A stretch of DNA of 64,000 nucleotides from CAWFFV01 sp963814985 (GCA_963814985.1 CAWFFV010000029.1:186001-250000), one strand, 5' to 3'. Numbered from the stretch's first letter, positions 34,804-45,426 are shown. Numbers and translations are program-made. Notes: generated from the sequence alone by a model not told the origin.

Positions 34804-37800
34804 CTACATTTTTCCTAAGACAACTTCTATCGTATAATTCTCCAGCTTCTTCAAAGAGGTCGGTGAGATTGTCTCACGATACATCTCGTCGAAAGAAGGA
34901 TAATCACGCTGACTGATCGAGACCAGGAGGTTATCTGCAAGTGTTTCCTCGCGGATCTCTTGCATATAGCCTGTGAGCATATTGGCTAAATCGACAGTTG
35001 TGTACAGCGCCAGGCCAATATGATCCTCGATATTGAGGCCAGCCTTTTTACGCATATCTTGCACAAAGTGCGTCAGATCACGTACCAGACCCTCTTCACG
35101 CAATTGAGGGGTGATCGTTGTCTCCAGTGCCGCAATATAGCCACGCTCCTCTGCTGTGACGAAGCCAGAGCGTGCCGTCGCAATCACCTCAACCTCTTCC
35201 GAAGTCAATACGACCTGACTATCACCAAAGGTCAGCCTGATCACACCAGTCTCGTTAAACTCTCTGGCAACAGTTTGCACCTCATGCGCATCGAGGGTCT
35301 TGAAAAACGCCAGAATTTTCTGTACCAGTGAACCATATTTGGGTCCAAGCACCTTGACCTGAGGCTTCAACGTATATGCCAGCATATTACTATCGTCGCT
35401 CATTAATTCCAGTCGCTTGATATTTAGCTCCTCAAGGATCTGGTTGCTCAAACGCGTGAGAGCCTCTTCCTCAGCAGGAGTAGGTACCCGCACATACAAG
35501 GCGTTGAGTGGCTGACGTACCCTGATCTGTGCCTTCTCACGAGTAGAGCGACCCAGGCCGACGATACGCATGACCAGATGTGTCTCCCTGGTCAATTGCT
35601 CATCAACCAGAGCCTCGTTCACTGTGGGCCAATCACAAAGGTGAACGCTCAACGGAGCCTGGAGATCCACGCTACGCACCAGATTCTGATATAGCTCCTC
35701 TGTCATAAATGGCATGAAAGGTGCGAGTAGAGTGAGCAGCGTCGTCAAGCACTCGTAAAGTGTCAGGTAAGCGGCTATCTTGTCGTCATCGAGCTGGGAT
35801 TTCCAGATGCGCTCACGACTGCGCCGCAGGTACCAATTGGACAGATCGTCCAGGAATGCTTGCATGGCAGCGCCTGGCTTCACACTGTCGTACTGATCCA
35901 GGCCGAGTGTGACCTCGCGGATTGTCTGTTGCAACTCAGAGAGTATCCAGCGATCCAATTCACTGCGCTGCGTGGCTGGCAGTTGATATTTGGTCGGGTC
36001 GAACTGGTCGATATTGGCATAGGTGACAAAGAACCAGTAGACATTCCAGATCTTATCCAGCGTCCGGCGAGTTAGCATCCATTTCTCGCTCAGGCGCACA
36101 GGCATGCCTGTCTCGGCTGCCTTCTGCATCTCCTCATCTGTGGGGGTACGCGGAAAATTCAGGTTTTGTTCTGGCACATGATTGGCATAGAGCCAGCGCA
36201 TAGTATCTGAGCCAACTCGTTCAGCAGCTTCGTCGAAGACCACCATATTACCCTTTGACTTATGCATAGGGGTCCCATCCTCGGCTAATAGTGTGGCATA
36301 GCCAAAGAGTGTCTTGAATGGTGGCCGATTTTCCAGCACTGTACTCATCACAAGCATAGAATAGAACCAATTTCTAAACTGACCAGGAAACGACTCGGTC
36401 ACAAAATCTGCCGGAAACCATTGTTGCCAATATTCACGCTGAGTTTGATAATGCAGCGTTGAATAGGGTACGATACCCGCATCGAGCCAGGGATTGCCCA
36501 CATCTTTGATACGTGAGACCTCTGAGCCACACTGTTTACAATGGATTTTGACGGCATCAATCCATGGGCGGTGCGGTGTATGGCCCTCGAACTCATCCCA
36601 ACCAGCAACCGCCCGTTCTTTCAGTTCCTCCTGACTACCGATGACCTCAAAGTGACCACAGTTGTGGCAGTTATAGATGGGTAATGCTAATCCCCAATAA
36701 CGTTTCTTAGAGATCATCCAATCGTCCATGTTACGGAGCCAGTCCAGCTCGCGTTCCAGGCCAAAAGAAGGTATCCAGGTGATCTGACGTACCACGTCCA
36801 TGATCTCATAGCGAAGGGTCTCCATCGAGATAAACCACTCATCGACGAGGCGGAAGATCAATTCAGTCTTACAGCGCCAGCAGGTTGGATAGCGATGTTT
36901 GTAGTTTTGTGGACGATAGAGCAAACCTTTTTGGGTTAAGTTCTCTGCGACTTGCTGTCCCACATTGGAGGCATTTTGTCCCGTAAGCCAGTCATAGCCC
37001 GCTACATACACGCCAGACTCATCTACTGGTGCCACCACTGCTAAGCCAAACTCTTTTGAGAGACCAAAGTCTTCACGACCACAGCCGGGAGCAATATGAA
37101 CGATACCTGTACCCTCGCTGGCACTGACCTCTTTCCAGGGAACGACTGTATGTACCACACCCTGTTCTGCTGGCAGCTCATCAAACGGACCGCGATAGCT
37201 CCAGCCTACCAGATCGCTCCCTTTGAGAGTCTCAGTGACGCGATAGTCGCCCTTATCACGTCCTTTCAGAGCTTTTAGGGTTGGCAAGAGTTGCTCGGCA
37301 AGGTAATAGAACTCACCATCCTGCTCAACTCTGACATAAGGCAGATCAGGATGTACTGCGGCAGCAACATTGGCGGCGAGAGTCCATGGCGTCGTTGTCC
37401 ATACCAGCAGATATTCTCCAGGACGATCTATAAGAGGGAGGCGGACATAAAGGCTAAGATGTGTAAGTTCTTTATAGCCCTCGGATTCCATCTCCATATT
37501 TGAGATACCGGTGGCACAGCGCGGACACCAGGGCATAACGTCGCGCCCTTTATAGATCAGGCCACGCTCATTACACTTTTTAAGGAACGACCAGATGGTA
37601 TAGTTGTTCTCATCCGAAAGCGTATAGTAGTCGTTTCCCCAATCCATCCAATAGCCCAGACGGATTGATTGTTCTATTTGTCGTCTGGCAAATGTAAAAA
37701 CGCGCTCTTTACAGCGTTCAACAAACTCGGCGATACCATACTCTTCAATATCACGCTTCGTTTGCAGGCCAAGGTCCTGCTCAACATTAACTTCGACCCA

Positions 37801-38097
37801 TAGTCCCTGGCAGTCGAAACCGTTCTGATAGCGTTGCTTGTACCCTTGCATTGTCTTATAGCGCTGGTACAGGTCCTTGTAGGTGCGCCCCCACGCATGA
37901 TGGACGCCCATCGGGTTATTTGCCGTAATGGGACCATCCAGGAACGAGTACTGTTTATCGCTGTTTTCGTTGCGCTGTAGATAGGCCTTGAGTACATTAT
38001 GCTGATCCCACCACTGTTGGATGGTTCGTTCCAACTCTGGGTAGACGACGCGATCCGCTGCGGCAACGGGTTGGAATACACTTGATTTAACTGACAC
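34804..38097 (-). CDS. ileS: isoleucyl-tRNA synthetase (long, type 2)
   Basis: A 1097-residue class I synthetase. The HIGH-like motif is NPMGVHHAWGRTYKDLYQRY, and the KMSKS-like motif is MHKSKGNMVVFDEAAERVG. The editing (CP1) region has LLVWTTTPWTLAANVAAAVH. CWRCKTELIFR and CHNCG/CKQCG supply Zn-binding cysteines. Length and motif forms fit the eukaryote-like IleS2 type, often linked to mupirocin resistance (family knowledge). It follows alaX by 89 bp, under an Ile-specific T-box leader, so uncharged tRNA-Ile induces it. Confidence 0.96.
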   Translation of the reverse strand: MSVKSSVFQPVAAADRVVYPELERTIQQWWDQHNVLKAYLQRNENSDKQYSFLDGPITANNPMGVHHAWGRTYKDLYQRYKTMQGYKQRYQNGFDCQGLWVEVNVEQDLGLQTKRDIEEYGIAEFVERCKERVFTFARRQIEQSIRLGYWMDWGNDYYTLSDENNYTIWSFLKKCNERGLIYKGRDVMPWCPRCATGISNMEMESEGYKELTHLSLYVRLPLIDRPGEYLLVWTTTPWTLAANVAAAVHPDLPYVRVEQDGEFYYLAEQLLPTLKALKGRDKGDYRVTETLKGSDLVGWSYRGPFDELPAEQGVVHTVVPWKEVSASEGTGIVHIAPGCGREDFGLSKEFGLAVVAPVDESGVYVAGYDWLTGQNASNVGQQVAENLTQKGLLYRPQNYKHRYPTCWRCKTELIFRLVDEWFISMETLRYEIMDVVRQITWIPSFGLERELDWLRNMDDWMISKKRYWGLALPIYNCHNCGHFEVIGSQEELKERAVAGWDEFEGHTPHRPWIDAVKIHCKQCGSEVSRIKDVGNPWLDAGIVPYSTLHYQTQREYWQQWFPADFVTESFPGQFRNWFYSMLVMSTVLENRPPFKTLFGYATLLAEDGTPMHKSKGNMVVFDEAAERVGSDTMRWLYANHVPEQNLNFPRTPTDEEMQKAAETGMPVRLSEKWMLTRRTLDKIWNVYWFFVTYANIDQFDPTKYQLPATQRSELDRWILSELQQTIREVTLGLDQYDSVKPGAAMQAFLDDLSNWYLRRSRERIWKSQLDDDKIAAYLTLYECLTTLLTLLAPFMPFMTEELYQNLVRSVDLQAPLSVHLCDWPTVNEALVDEQLTRETHLVMRIVGLGRSTREKAQIRVRQPLNALYVRVPTPAEEEALTRLSNQILEELNIKRLELMSDDSNMLAYTLKPQVKVLGPKYGSLVQKILAFFKTLDAHEVQTVAREFNETGVIRLTFGDSQVVLTSEEVEVIATARSGFVTAEERGYIAALETTITPQLREEGLVRDLTHFVQDMRKKAGLNIEDHIGLALYTTVDLANMLTGYMQEIREETLADNLLVSISQRDYPSFDEMYRETISPTSLKKLENYTIEVVLGKM

Positions 38098-38186
38098 TGC
38101 TATCCTCCTCTGCGTCCAGGCTACATAATACTGGTGTAGAGTGTGACTAACGTATTTAAAATTTAGTCTGAAGAATAAGAATTTTG

Positions 38187-38909
38187 CTATTCTCGGAGTA
38201 CGATCTCCAAGCGTTTGTTGATCTTCCCCTTGTTCTCTGTTTTGGTAATCGCAATACCGCCAACTTCTTTAGTATGGTTTACATGGGTGCCCCCATCGGC
38301 CTGGAGATCAAGCCCGACAATTTCGACAATGCGTACTTCCTCGATCCCTGGTGGTAGTAGATTAATTTTTGTGCGTATCAGATCTGGAATCTCAAATGCT
38401 TTCTCGCGTGGCAGCATATAGACGTGTATTGGGTAGTCTGCCTCTATCGCTTCGTTGACTTTCTGTTCGATATATGCGACGCGTTCCCTATCCAGATTCT
38501 CCATCGCAAAATCCATACGTGCCCGATCTGGATACATCTGACCCCCGGTGACTTGTACTGCAAACTCGTTCCAGACAATGCCACAAAGGATATGTAAAGC
38601 TGTGTGTGTGCGCATCATCTGGTAGCGAAAGTCCCAATCGATAGTTCCGACGACCTCTGTTCCTACCGATGGTGGGGCACCACTGAGTGTGTGCCAGACC
38701 ACGTCGTTACGCTTATTCATGGCAACAACATGCGCTTGATTGTCCTGTTCATTCCAGCTAATCACACCACGATCTGCCATCTGACCACCACCTCCTGGAT
38801 AGAAGACAGTGGCATCCAATGCTATCTCGTCGTCTTCTACGGCAACAACCCTCGCCGTACATTCATATGTAAAGCTGTTTGTATGGTAAAGTAGCTTAGT
38901 CTTCATCAT
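38187..38909 (-). CDS. alaX: alanyl-tRNA editing protein (AlaX type)
   Basis: A 240-residue free-standing editing domain. The metal-binding HxxxH is in RTHTALHILCGI, the Gly-rich loop in DATVFYPGGGGQMADRG, and the C-terminal motif in LQADGGTHVNHTKEVGGIAI. It hydrolyses mischarged tRNA-Ala. The usual Cys before GTHV is replaced by Asp, which should be noted for activity. Two ATGs in a row; AAGAAGG precedes the first. It lies directly behind the Ile T-box and upstream of ileS, an unusual pairing, so the T-box controls both. Confidence 0.88.
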   Translation of the reverse strand: MMKTKLLYHTNSFTYECTARVVAVEDDEIALDATVFYPGGGGQMADRGVISWNEQDNQAHVVAMNKRNDVVWHTLSGAPPSVGTEVVGTIDWDFRYQMMRTHTALHILCGIVWNEFAVQVTGGQMYPDRARMDFAMENLDRERVAYIEQKVNEAIEADYPIHVYMLPREKAFEIPDLIRTKINLLPPGIEEVRIVEIVGLDLQADGGTHVNHTKEVGGIAITKTENKGKINKRLEIVLRE

Positions 38910-38930
38910 GCCGAGCCTTCTTTAAGTCTC

Positions 38931-39232
38931 TCAAAAAAAATCCTCTCGTCCAACCTGGGACGAGAGGAACTCCCGTGGTACCACCCTTATTAGCCCTGCA
39001 TCATTTCTTATTGGATGCTCTGGCTCACTTAATTATTCATAAATTTGTAAGGACGCGGTTTACAAGCGAGCACAAATTTATGAACCTTCGTGATAACGGG
39101 AAGGTACCGGCTAGGCCTACTTCATTATTCGGCTAGCGGCTCTGGAGTGATCTTCTGCTTGTCGTTTGTATCCGGTTACACCGGCCCCGGACTCTCTGCA
39201 ACAAATGCCGACAACCTACTTGCTCCATCGTT
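38931..39232 (-). promoter_or_regulatory. T-box riboswitch, isoleucine-specific
   Basis: On the minus strand GGGTGGTACCACGGGAG (about 38971-38987) is followed by the terminator CCTCTCGTCC with GGACGAGAGG (38942-38967) and an 8-T run. Stem I shows GGAGCAAGTAGG (39215-39226), the AGAGAGTCCGG bulge with GGCCGGTGTAA, and CAGAAG-ATC-ACTCC. ATC at 39149-39151 is the specifier (Ile), in the expected position between GAA+1 and the closing stem. It matches ileS downstream. The TGGT bulge fits A73 of tRNA-Ile. Confidence 0.97.
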
Positions 39233-39349
39233 GCCATATGTTCTCTGTGTTATGTGCTTTTTCGTTCTAGTCTATCCACTATAGAGACGCATGCTCAGTT
39301 CGTTCGTTGTAATGTCTAGAGGCTTCCTTATAGCGAATATTTGGCACCT

Positions 39350-39440
39350 GGTGACAACTCCCCATGGCCAAAGCCGGGGCTTCTCAGTTTGTCTGGTTCA
39401 GCATTCTGAGCCATCCTGAAGGCGGTATCCCCGCCCGTAA
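39350..39440 (+). repeat. solo IS200/IS605-type hairpin end
   Basis: GGTGACAACTCCCCA (39350-39364) opens a CCCC-atggccaaagcc-GGGG hairpin, followed by a second hairpin region (CTGAGCCATCCTGAAGGCGG, CCCCGCCCG). The same 15-mer opens another solo hairpin at 45365. These look like right ends or guide-RNA scaffolds of TnpB/IscB-type elements left without a gene. Confidence 0.5.
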
Positions 39441-39558
39441 AAATTATAATACCATAGGACGTGGTAGAATACAATAGCTCAAGCTCATGACACAAGAACC
39501 GGGTCGGAGCGAGCGTATAGAAGCTACAGGTGCTTGTGCCATATAGAAGGAATTATTC

Positions 39559-42394
39559 ATGTACAATCTGGAAACATTTTATGGACCGAATGCGGGCTAC
39601 GTTTTTGAACTCTATGAACGATATAAACAAAACCCTGCAAATGTTGATGCGGCCACACGTACCTTTTTTTCTACCTGGTCACCCGATGGCCAAGAAGAAT
39701 CTATAATATCTGATGGTCTGGTGACTGTGCCAGACAAAAGTAGTGTAGAAGAAACTCCCTCTTATGAGGTTTCACAAATTGTGGCGGCTTCTGCGCTTGC
39801 TCATGCTATTCGGGAACGTGGACACCTGGGTGCTCACCTTGATCCATTAGGAAGTGAGCCGCTAGGAGATCCAGCACTTTTAGCAGAGACGCATGGTTTG
39901 CGAGATACTGACCTTGCGCAACTTCCTCCTGAAGTTGTTGGAGGACACTCAGCGGAGGGAGCAAAGAACGCATACGAGGCTATTCAGGCATTGCGTGCTA
40001 TGTATTCAGGCACCATTAGCTACGAGTTCGATCAGGTGAAAAGTCCTGATGAGCGTGGCTGGTTGCGTGATGCCGTAGGATTGCGCTTATATCACACGAT
40101 TCACAACCCATCTGATGCACGTAAGCTCCTGAAGCGATTGATCCAGGTAGAGACCTTTGAACGCTACCTTCATCAGACATTCCCCGGTCAGAAACGTTTC
40201 TCGATAGAGGGAACCGATGTCCTGGTACCAATGCTCGATGAAATCATCTCAGGAGCCGTTGACTCCGAGAGTCATGAAGTCGTCATTGGAATGGCACATC
40301 GTGGTCGTCTGAATGTCATGACACATGTGCTTAAAAAGCCCTATGCCGCACTCCTCGCTGAGTTTTCGCACGCCAAACATGAGGAAGGAGTACCTCTAAC
40401 AGACACCTTTGGCTTTGGTTGGACTGGTGATGTCAAGTATCATTTAGGGGCCGAGCATATTCTCGGCAAAGATGCCTCTGTTGGTCTGAAGATATTGCTG
40501 GCACCCAATCCTAGCCACCTGGAGTTTGTAAATCCTGTCATTGAAGGCATGACACGGGCCTTGCAAGAGATACGTTCTGTGCCTGGCGTGCCTTTGCAAG
40601 ATGTCGATCTTACTTTGCCTATTCTCATTCATGGTGATGCAGCTTTCCCTGGTGAAGGTGTTGTTGCTGAGACATTAAACTTATGGCATCTGCGTGGCTA
40701 TTGGGTTGGTGGTACTATTCATATCATTTTGAATAACCAGCTTGGCTTTACTACGATGCCTGAGGATAGTCGCTCCACTCACTTTGCCAGTGACCTGGCA
40801 AAAGGGTTTGGTATTCCCATCATTCATGTCAACGCAGATGATCCCTATGCATGCTTAACCGCAGTACGCCTGGCTCATGGTTATCGTGATCAGTTCCATA
40901 AGGATGTATTGATTGATCTGGTGGGATATCGTCGCTGGGGACACAACGAGGGTGATGAACCTGCTTTCACACAGCCACAGATGTATGAGATTATTCGTCA
41001 GCATCCAACGATGCGAGAACTCTATGCACATCGTCTCGAACAAGAAGGTATTGTCTTGCGAGAAGAAGCGGAGGCAATCGAGAAAGAGTGCTTTGCAGAG
41101 CTAGAGCAGGCTAAGCAAGAAGCTGAGAATGGTTTGCGTCATTCTCAGCCAGGAGGAGACAAACGGATCATTGTTCTCTCATCAGAGCGACGAAAATCCT
41201 GCTTCGGTATCCGTCGAGCGGCTGAGAGCGTTCAATGCTGAGTTGCTGAACTGGCCAACGAACTTCTTACCGAATCCCAAGCTAGCGCGTACGCTACAAC
41301 GTCGTGCTCATACCCTTGGTCCTGAGGGAGGTATTGACTGGGGTCAGGCTGAAGCACTGGCATTTGCCTCCATACTGGCCGATGGCACACCTATTCGTTT
41401 GACAGGTCAGGATGTGGAGCGTGGTACCTTTAGTCATCGTCATGCGGTACTTCATAATCAAGAGAATGGTGAGATATATACTCCGCTTCAGCATCTTTCT
41501 CAGGCACAGGCTTCCTTCTCCATCTATAATAGCCCGCTCAGTGAAGCTGGGGCACTCGGTTTCGAGTATGGGTATAGCGTGGTTGCTCCTGAGACGCTAG
41601 TTCTGTGGGAAGCGCAGTTCGGTGACTTTTCCAATGTGGCCCAGGTGATCATTGACCAGTTTATTGCTTCCGGGCGTACAAAGTGGCGACAGCAGTCATC
41701 ACTTGTCATGTTGCTACCTCATGGCTATGAGGGACAGGGACCGGAGCATTCCAGTGCTCGTCTGGAACGCTATCTTCAGTTGGCAGCCGAAGATAATTGG
41801 CGAGTGGCATATTGCTCGACGGCAGCTCAATACTTCCACCTTTTGCGACGGCAAGCCTTTGACATGGCGCGCCCTCTGGTTGTGATGACACCCAAGAGCC
41901 TTCTGCGTCATCCCCTGTCTTCATCTCGATTACAAGACCTGACAGAGAGTACCTTCTATCCAGTCATCGATGATCAGAAAGCCCGAGTAAATGCGGAGCG
42001 CGTTAGACGCGTTATACTCTGTACAGGAAAGATTGCTATTGACCTGCTGGCACATGAGAATCGTGTGCATATCGATGATATTGCTATTGTGCGGGTCGAA
42101 TTGTTATATCCTTTCCCCGCCGAAGAATTAAAAAAGATCATTGCCAATTATCCGCATGTACGTGAGATCATTTGGGTGCAAGAGGAGCCGCACAATATGG
42201 GGGCGTGGAGCTATGTTTCACCTCGTCTTAGCGAGCTTGTCGATCACAAAATCAAAGTTGATGTCATCTCGCGTCCTGATCGTTCCAGCCCTGCAACGGG
42301 TTTCTGGGATCTCTATGTTGCGGAGCAAGAGTTAATTCTTGCAGAGGCTTTCGATTTGCCACTAAGACAGCCTGGAGGAAAGCATGTCCGTTGA
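39559..42394 (+). CDS. sucA: 2-oxoglutarate dehydrogenase E1 component (one apparent frameshift)
   Basis: The first frame starts MYNLETFYGPNAGYVFELYE and includes VIGMAHRGRLNVMTHVLKKP, LAPNPSHLEFVNPVIEGM, LPILIHGDAAFPGEGVVAE and LIDLVGYRRWGHNEGDEPAF, the thiamine-diphosphate and substrate-binding core of OdhA/SucA. It breaks near 41155, with one extra base around CCAGGAGGAG. The second frame continues VERLRAFNAELLNWPTNFLP through GIDWGQAEALAFASILADG and the C-terminal transketolase-like part (IIWVQEEPHNMGAWSYVSPR) to 42394. Repaired length about 944 residues. It works with SucB in the TCA cycle. AAGGA precedes the ATG. Both halves are fully conserved, so a consensus error is likely. Confidence 0.95.
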
Positions 42395-43715
42395 AATTCG
42401 TGTACCTGCATTAGGGGAATCAATTGTTGATGCTACGATTGCATCATGGCTCAAACGTGAGGGTGACGCTGTTCAGCGTGGCGAAGCACTTGTGGAGCTA
42501 GAAACTGACAAAGTGAATATTGAGGTTAATGCCGAACGAGAGGGCTTTTTACAGAAAGTGACCAGGCAGGTTGGCGATGTGGTTGCTGTGGGTGAGGTTC
42601 TGGGCATTATTGGCGAGAGTATATCTTCCCATGCCAGCAATGGTGTAGCTGCGAACAATACAGTAGCTTCGGAGAGAGCTGTGCCCCAACAAACGACACA
42701 GGAGCAAAAGCCGGCGTCTTCTTCGGTATCCACTGGCGGGCAGAGGCCCCCATCTCCTCTGGCACGTAGGATAGCGACGGAGTATAATGTGGACATTTCT
42801 CAGGTACAGGGTACCAGTCCGCACGGACGAGTCACAAAAGAAGATGTTATTAATTACCTGGAGCAAAATATGCAAAAGACGCCCACACAGCCGTTGGTGC
42901 CAACACCTGTTGTCCCTGCGCAATCTCCGATACAACCTACTGAACCACTGCGGGCTGTCAACGTGACAGCCAATTCAACGCAAGTATCGACACCTCAGTT
43001 CGCTCCAGCCCCAAGAGGTCGTGAGGAGCGCATTCGTATGTCCCGTCGCAGACAGACCATCGCGCAACGTCTCGTTGAGGCTCAACGCACAGCTGCTATG
43101 CTCACAACCTTCAACGAGGTCGATATGACTGCTATCATGGATGTACGCAGTCGGCGTAAAGACTCGTTTAAAGATCGGCACAATGTCCCACTCGGTTTTA
43201 TGTCCTTCTTCACAAAGGCAACAGTTGGAGCACTCAAAGCTTTTCCACGTTTGAATGCAGAGATTCAAGGGAATGAGATTGTCCTGAAGTACTACTACGA
43301 TATTGGAATTGCTGTTGGCGCAGAGGAGGGGTTAGTTGTACCTGTGTTACGTGATGCTGATAGTAAGAGTTTTGCGTCTATTGAACGTGAGATCGCAGAT
43401 TTAGCAAAGCGAGCCAGAGAGAATACGCTCTCACTTCCCGATCTTCAGGGGGGAACCTTCACCATTACCAATGGTGGAGTGTTTGGATCATTGCTCTCTA
43501 CACCAATCTTGAACACGCCGCAGGTAGGTATTCTGGGGATGCACAAGATCGAGCAACGGCCTATAGCCCTTAATGGACAGGTGGTTATCCGGCCAATGAT
43601 GTACGTTGCACTTTCCTATGACCACCGTATTGTTGATGGGCGTGAAGCCGTCCAATTCCTGGTCAGGATAAAGGAACTGATTGAGAATCCGGAGACGCTG
43701 TTACTTGAAGGCTAG
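42384..43715 (+). CDS. sucB: dihydrolipoamide succinyltransferase (E2)
   Basis: 443 residues. A lipoyl domain with the lipoyl Lys in VELETDKVNIEVNAEREG, a Pro/Ala/Gln-rich linker, the peripheral subunit-binding domain (SPLARRIATEYNVDISQVQG, HGRVTKED), a second linker, and the catalytic domain with TFTITNGGVFGSLLSTPILN and ALSYDHRIVDGREAV. It transfers the succinyl group to CoA. The ATG lies inside the end of sucA (11-bp overlap), with GGAGG 6 nt upstream, so the two are coupled. The E3 gene lpd is not in the window. Intact. Confidence 0.95.
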   Translation: MSVEIRVPALGESIVDATIASWLKREGDAVQRGEALVELETDKVNIEVNAEREGFLQKVTRQVGDVVAVGEVLGIIGESISSHASNGVAANNTVASERAVPQQTTQEQKPASSSVSTGGQRPPSPLARRIATEYNVDISQVQGTSPHGRVTKEDVINYLEQNMQKTPTQPLVPTPVVPAQSPIQPTEPLRAVNVTANSTQVSTPQFAPAPRGREERIRMSRRRQTIAQRLVEAQRTAAMLTTFNEVDMTAIMDVRSRRKDSFKDRHNVPLGFMSFFTKATVGALKAFPRLNAEIQGNEIVLKYYYDIGIAVGAEEGLVVPVLRDADSKSFASIEREIADLAKRARENTLSLPDLQGGTFTITNGGVFGSLLSTPILNTPQVGILGMHKIEQRPIALNGQVVIRPMMYVALSYDHRIVDGREAVQFLVRIKELIENPETLLLEG

Positions 43716-43734
43716 GAACAATTTTTGATTTCTC

Positions 43735-43763
43735 TCGACAGAGGACGTTTGTACCTGTATAAT
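43735..43763 (+). promoter_or_regulatory. promoter upstream of the FHA kinase
   Basis: TCGACA (43735-43740), a 17-bp spacer and TATAAT (43758-43763). A CACTCCAG/CTGGAGTG hairpin lies further down in the leader (about 43819-43840), before the gene at 43899. Confidence 0.6.
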
Positions 43764-43898
43764 CAAGAAGAGACAGAGCAGTACCGTTTATTTCCATACA
43801 GAGATTTTTCGTATGCACTCCAGGCCAGGGGATCTGGAGTGGGTGCTGTGAATGAAGTATGAAATCAATCGGCAGAAATAGAGGGAGTCGTCAGGATT

Positions 43899-45365
43899 AT
43901 GCAGCAACCAGAAAATGTCTACCCTCGCCAAGAGAATAATAGCAATGATGTGAATACATTGGTCGGAAAATCGCTGGGCCAGTTTCGCATCGTCGAGCGT
44001 ATTGGTGCTGGTGGTATGGCGACGGTCTTCAAAGCGTATCAACCAACACTAGATCGCTATGTTGCCATCAAAGTCTTGCCAGCTTTTCACGCCCGTGATC
44101 CAATTTTTGTCAAACGGTTTGTTCAGGAGGCTCGTTCTGTTGCGAAGTTAGCCCATCCAAATATAGTGCAGATTCACGATTTTGGTGAACAAGATAATAT
44201 TACTTATATTGTTATGGAATATGTTGACGGTGGCACACTCAAAGATCGTTTAAAGAAACCTTTACCTGTTCCAGAGGCCGTTGACTTCATTATTCAGGCG
44301 GCAGAGGGGTTAGACTGTGCCCACCGCAATGGCATTATCCATCGCGATGTCAAGCCGGCTAATATGCTGGTGCGTAAAGATGGGCATCTTTTGCTTTCAG
44401 ACTTTGGTATTGCAAAAATTCTTGAGGGTACAACAAACCTGACCCGTGCCGGGACGGGGATTGGTACTCCACAATATATGTCTCCTGAGCAGGGAACAGG
44501 CATGCCCGTAGACCGTCGTAGCGATATCTACTCATTAGGTATCGTCTTGTTCCATTGTTTGACGGGTCGTGTACCCTTTACTGCTGATAGTCCTGTCTCT
44601 ATCACCGTCAAACATCTGCAAGATCCGCTTCCTATTGAGAGGCTGGCGGCAGAGAATGTACCCGGTCCTATCATCAATGTCGTGTCAAAGATGACGGCAA
44701 AACAGTCACGTGATCGTTATCAAGCGACGGATGCTCTGGTTGATGCGTTGACAGGTGCACTGGCGGCGTCAAATCTTTCTATACCTCGTCCGTGGCGTGC
44801 AGGTATGCCTCCTCCGGTTGTACCGCCGGTTGAGATAAGAAATATCCCTTCGGGATCATTACCAGGTGTCCAGGGTAGTAGCGCTCAACATCTGGGGCAA
44901 AACCTGGTATCTGGTGCGGGTGGACAGGTGGTAGTCACTCAGACCTGTTTCCGTTGTGGAGCATTGAACCCGAGTTCGCGTTTGTTCTGTACAACCTGTG
45001 GTGATGATTTATCGAATAAGCGTGCCGTTGCGAATCGTTACCTGGGACCTAATGGCCGCCCGATACTTGCTCGCCTATCAATACAGAATGGACCCATGGC
45101 AGGGCGCTCATATCGTTTTCATCAGGACGTGACGACAATTGGCCGTACAACTGGCAATGATCTTGTCGTCTCAGGACGCACCGTTTCGCGCCGTCATGCG
45201 CGTCTCTGGTTTGCTGAGGGTCGCTGGTACCTGGAGGATTTACAAAGTGCCAATGGTACTTTACTCAACAATGTCAGGATTAATCAGCGTGTTGCCTTGA
45301 ACGACGGTGACGTGATCAGTTTTGGTGATGAAACTGTGGTCTTTAATATAACATCTGATTCCTAG
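43899..45365 (+). CDS. Ser/Thr protein kinase with zinc ribbon and FHA domain
   Basis: 488 residues. Kinase domain about 30-290: RIGAGGMATVFKAYQ, VAIKVLPAF, IHRDVKPANMLV, LLLSDFGIAK, GTPQYMSPEQGTGMP, RSDIYSLGIVLFHCLTG. Then a Pro-rich linker, a zinc ribbon (CFRCGALNPSSRLFCTTCG), and an FHA domain (FHQDVTTIGRTTGNDLVVSG, TVSRRHARLW, SANGTLLNNVRI) that binds phosphothreonine. No membrane segment, so it is cytosolic. It may recruit phosphorylated partners, possibly other kinases in this cluster. The frame is intact. It is followed by a solo IS-end hairpin that begins on its stop codon. Confidence 0.93.
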   Translation: MQQPENVYPRQENNSNDVNTLVGKSLGQFRIVERIGAGGMATVFKAYQPTLDRYVAIKVLPAFHARDPIFVKRFVQEARSVAKLAHPNIVQIHDFGEQDNITYIVMEYVDGGTLKDRLKKPLPVPEAVDFIIQAAEGLDCAHRNGIIHRDVKPANMLVRKDGHLLLSDFGIAKILEGTTNLTRAGTGIGTPQYMSPEQGTGMPVDRRSDIYSLGIVLFHCLTGRVPFTADSPVSITVKHLQDPLPIERLAAENVPGPIINVVSKMTAKQSRDRYQATDALVDALTGALAASNLSIPRPWRAGMPPPVVPPVEIRNIPSGSLPGVQGSSAQHLGQNLVSGAGGQVVVTQTCFRCGALNPSSRLFCTTCGDDLSNKRAVANRYLGPNGRPILARLSIQNGPMAGRSYRFHQDVTTIGRTTGNDLVVSGRTVSRRHARLWFAEGRWYLEDLQSANGTLLNNVRINQRVALNDGDVISFGDETVVFNITSDS

Positions 45366-45405
45366 GTGACAACTCCCCACACATGAATGCGGGGGTTTTA
45401 CGCGC
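45365..45405 (+). repeat. solo IS200/IS605-type hairpin end
   Basis: GGTGACAACTCCCCA (45365-45379) followed by a CCCC-acacatgaatgc-GGGG hairpin. It shares an exact 15-mer with the repeat at 39350. It begins at the last base of the kinase stop codon. Confidence 0.5.
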
Positions 45406-45426
45406 CGGTTTGATAAAAAAATATTC

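Noticed and set aside
39559..42394. Programmed frameshifting in sucA, hisA or argC
   Set aside because: The shift sites differ, lack slippery heptamers with downstream structure, and similar breaks occur in a dozen unrelated genes, so error is simpler.
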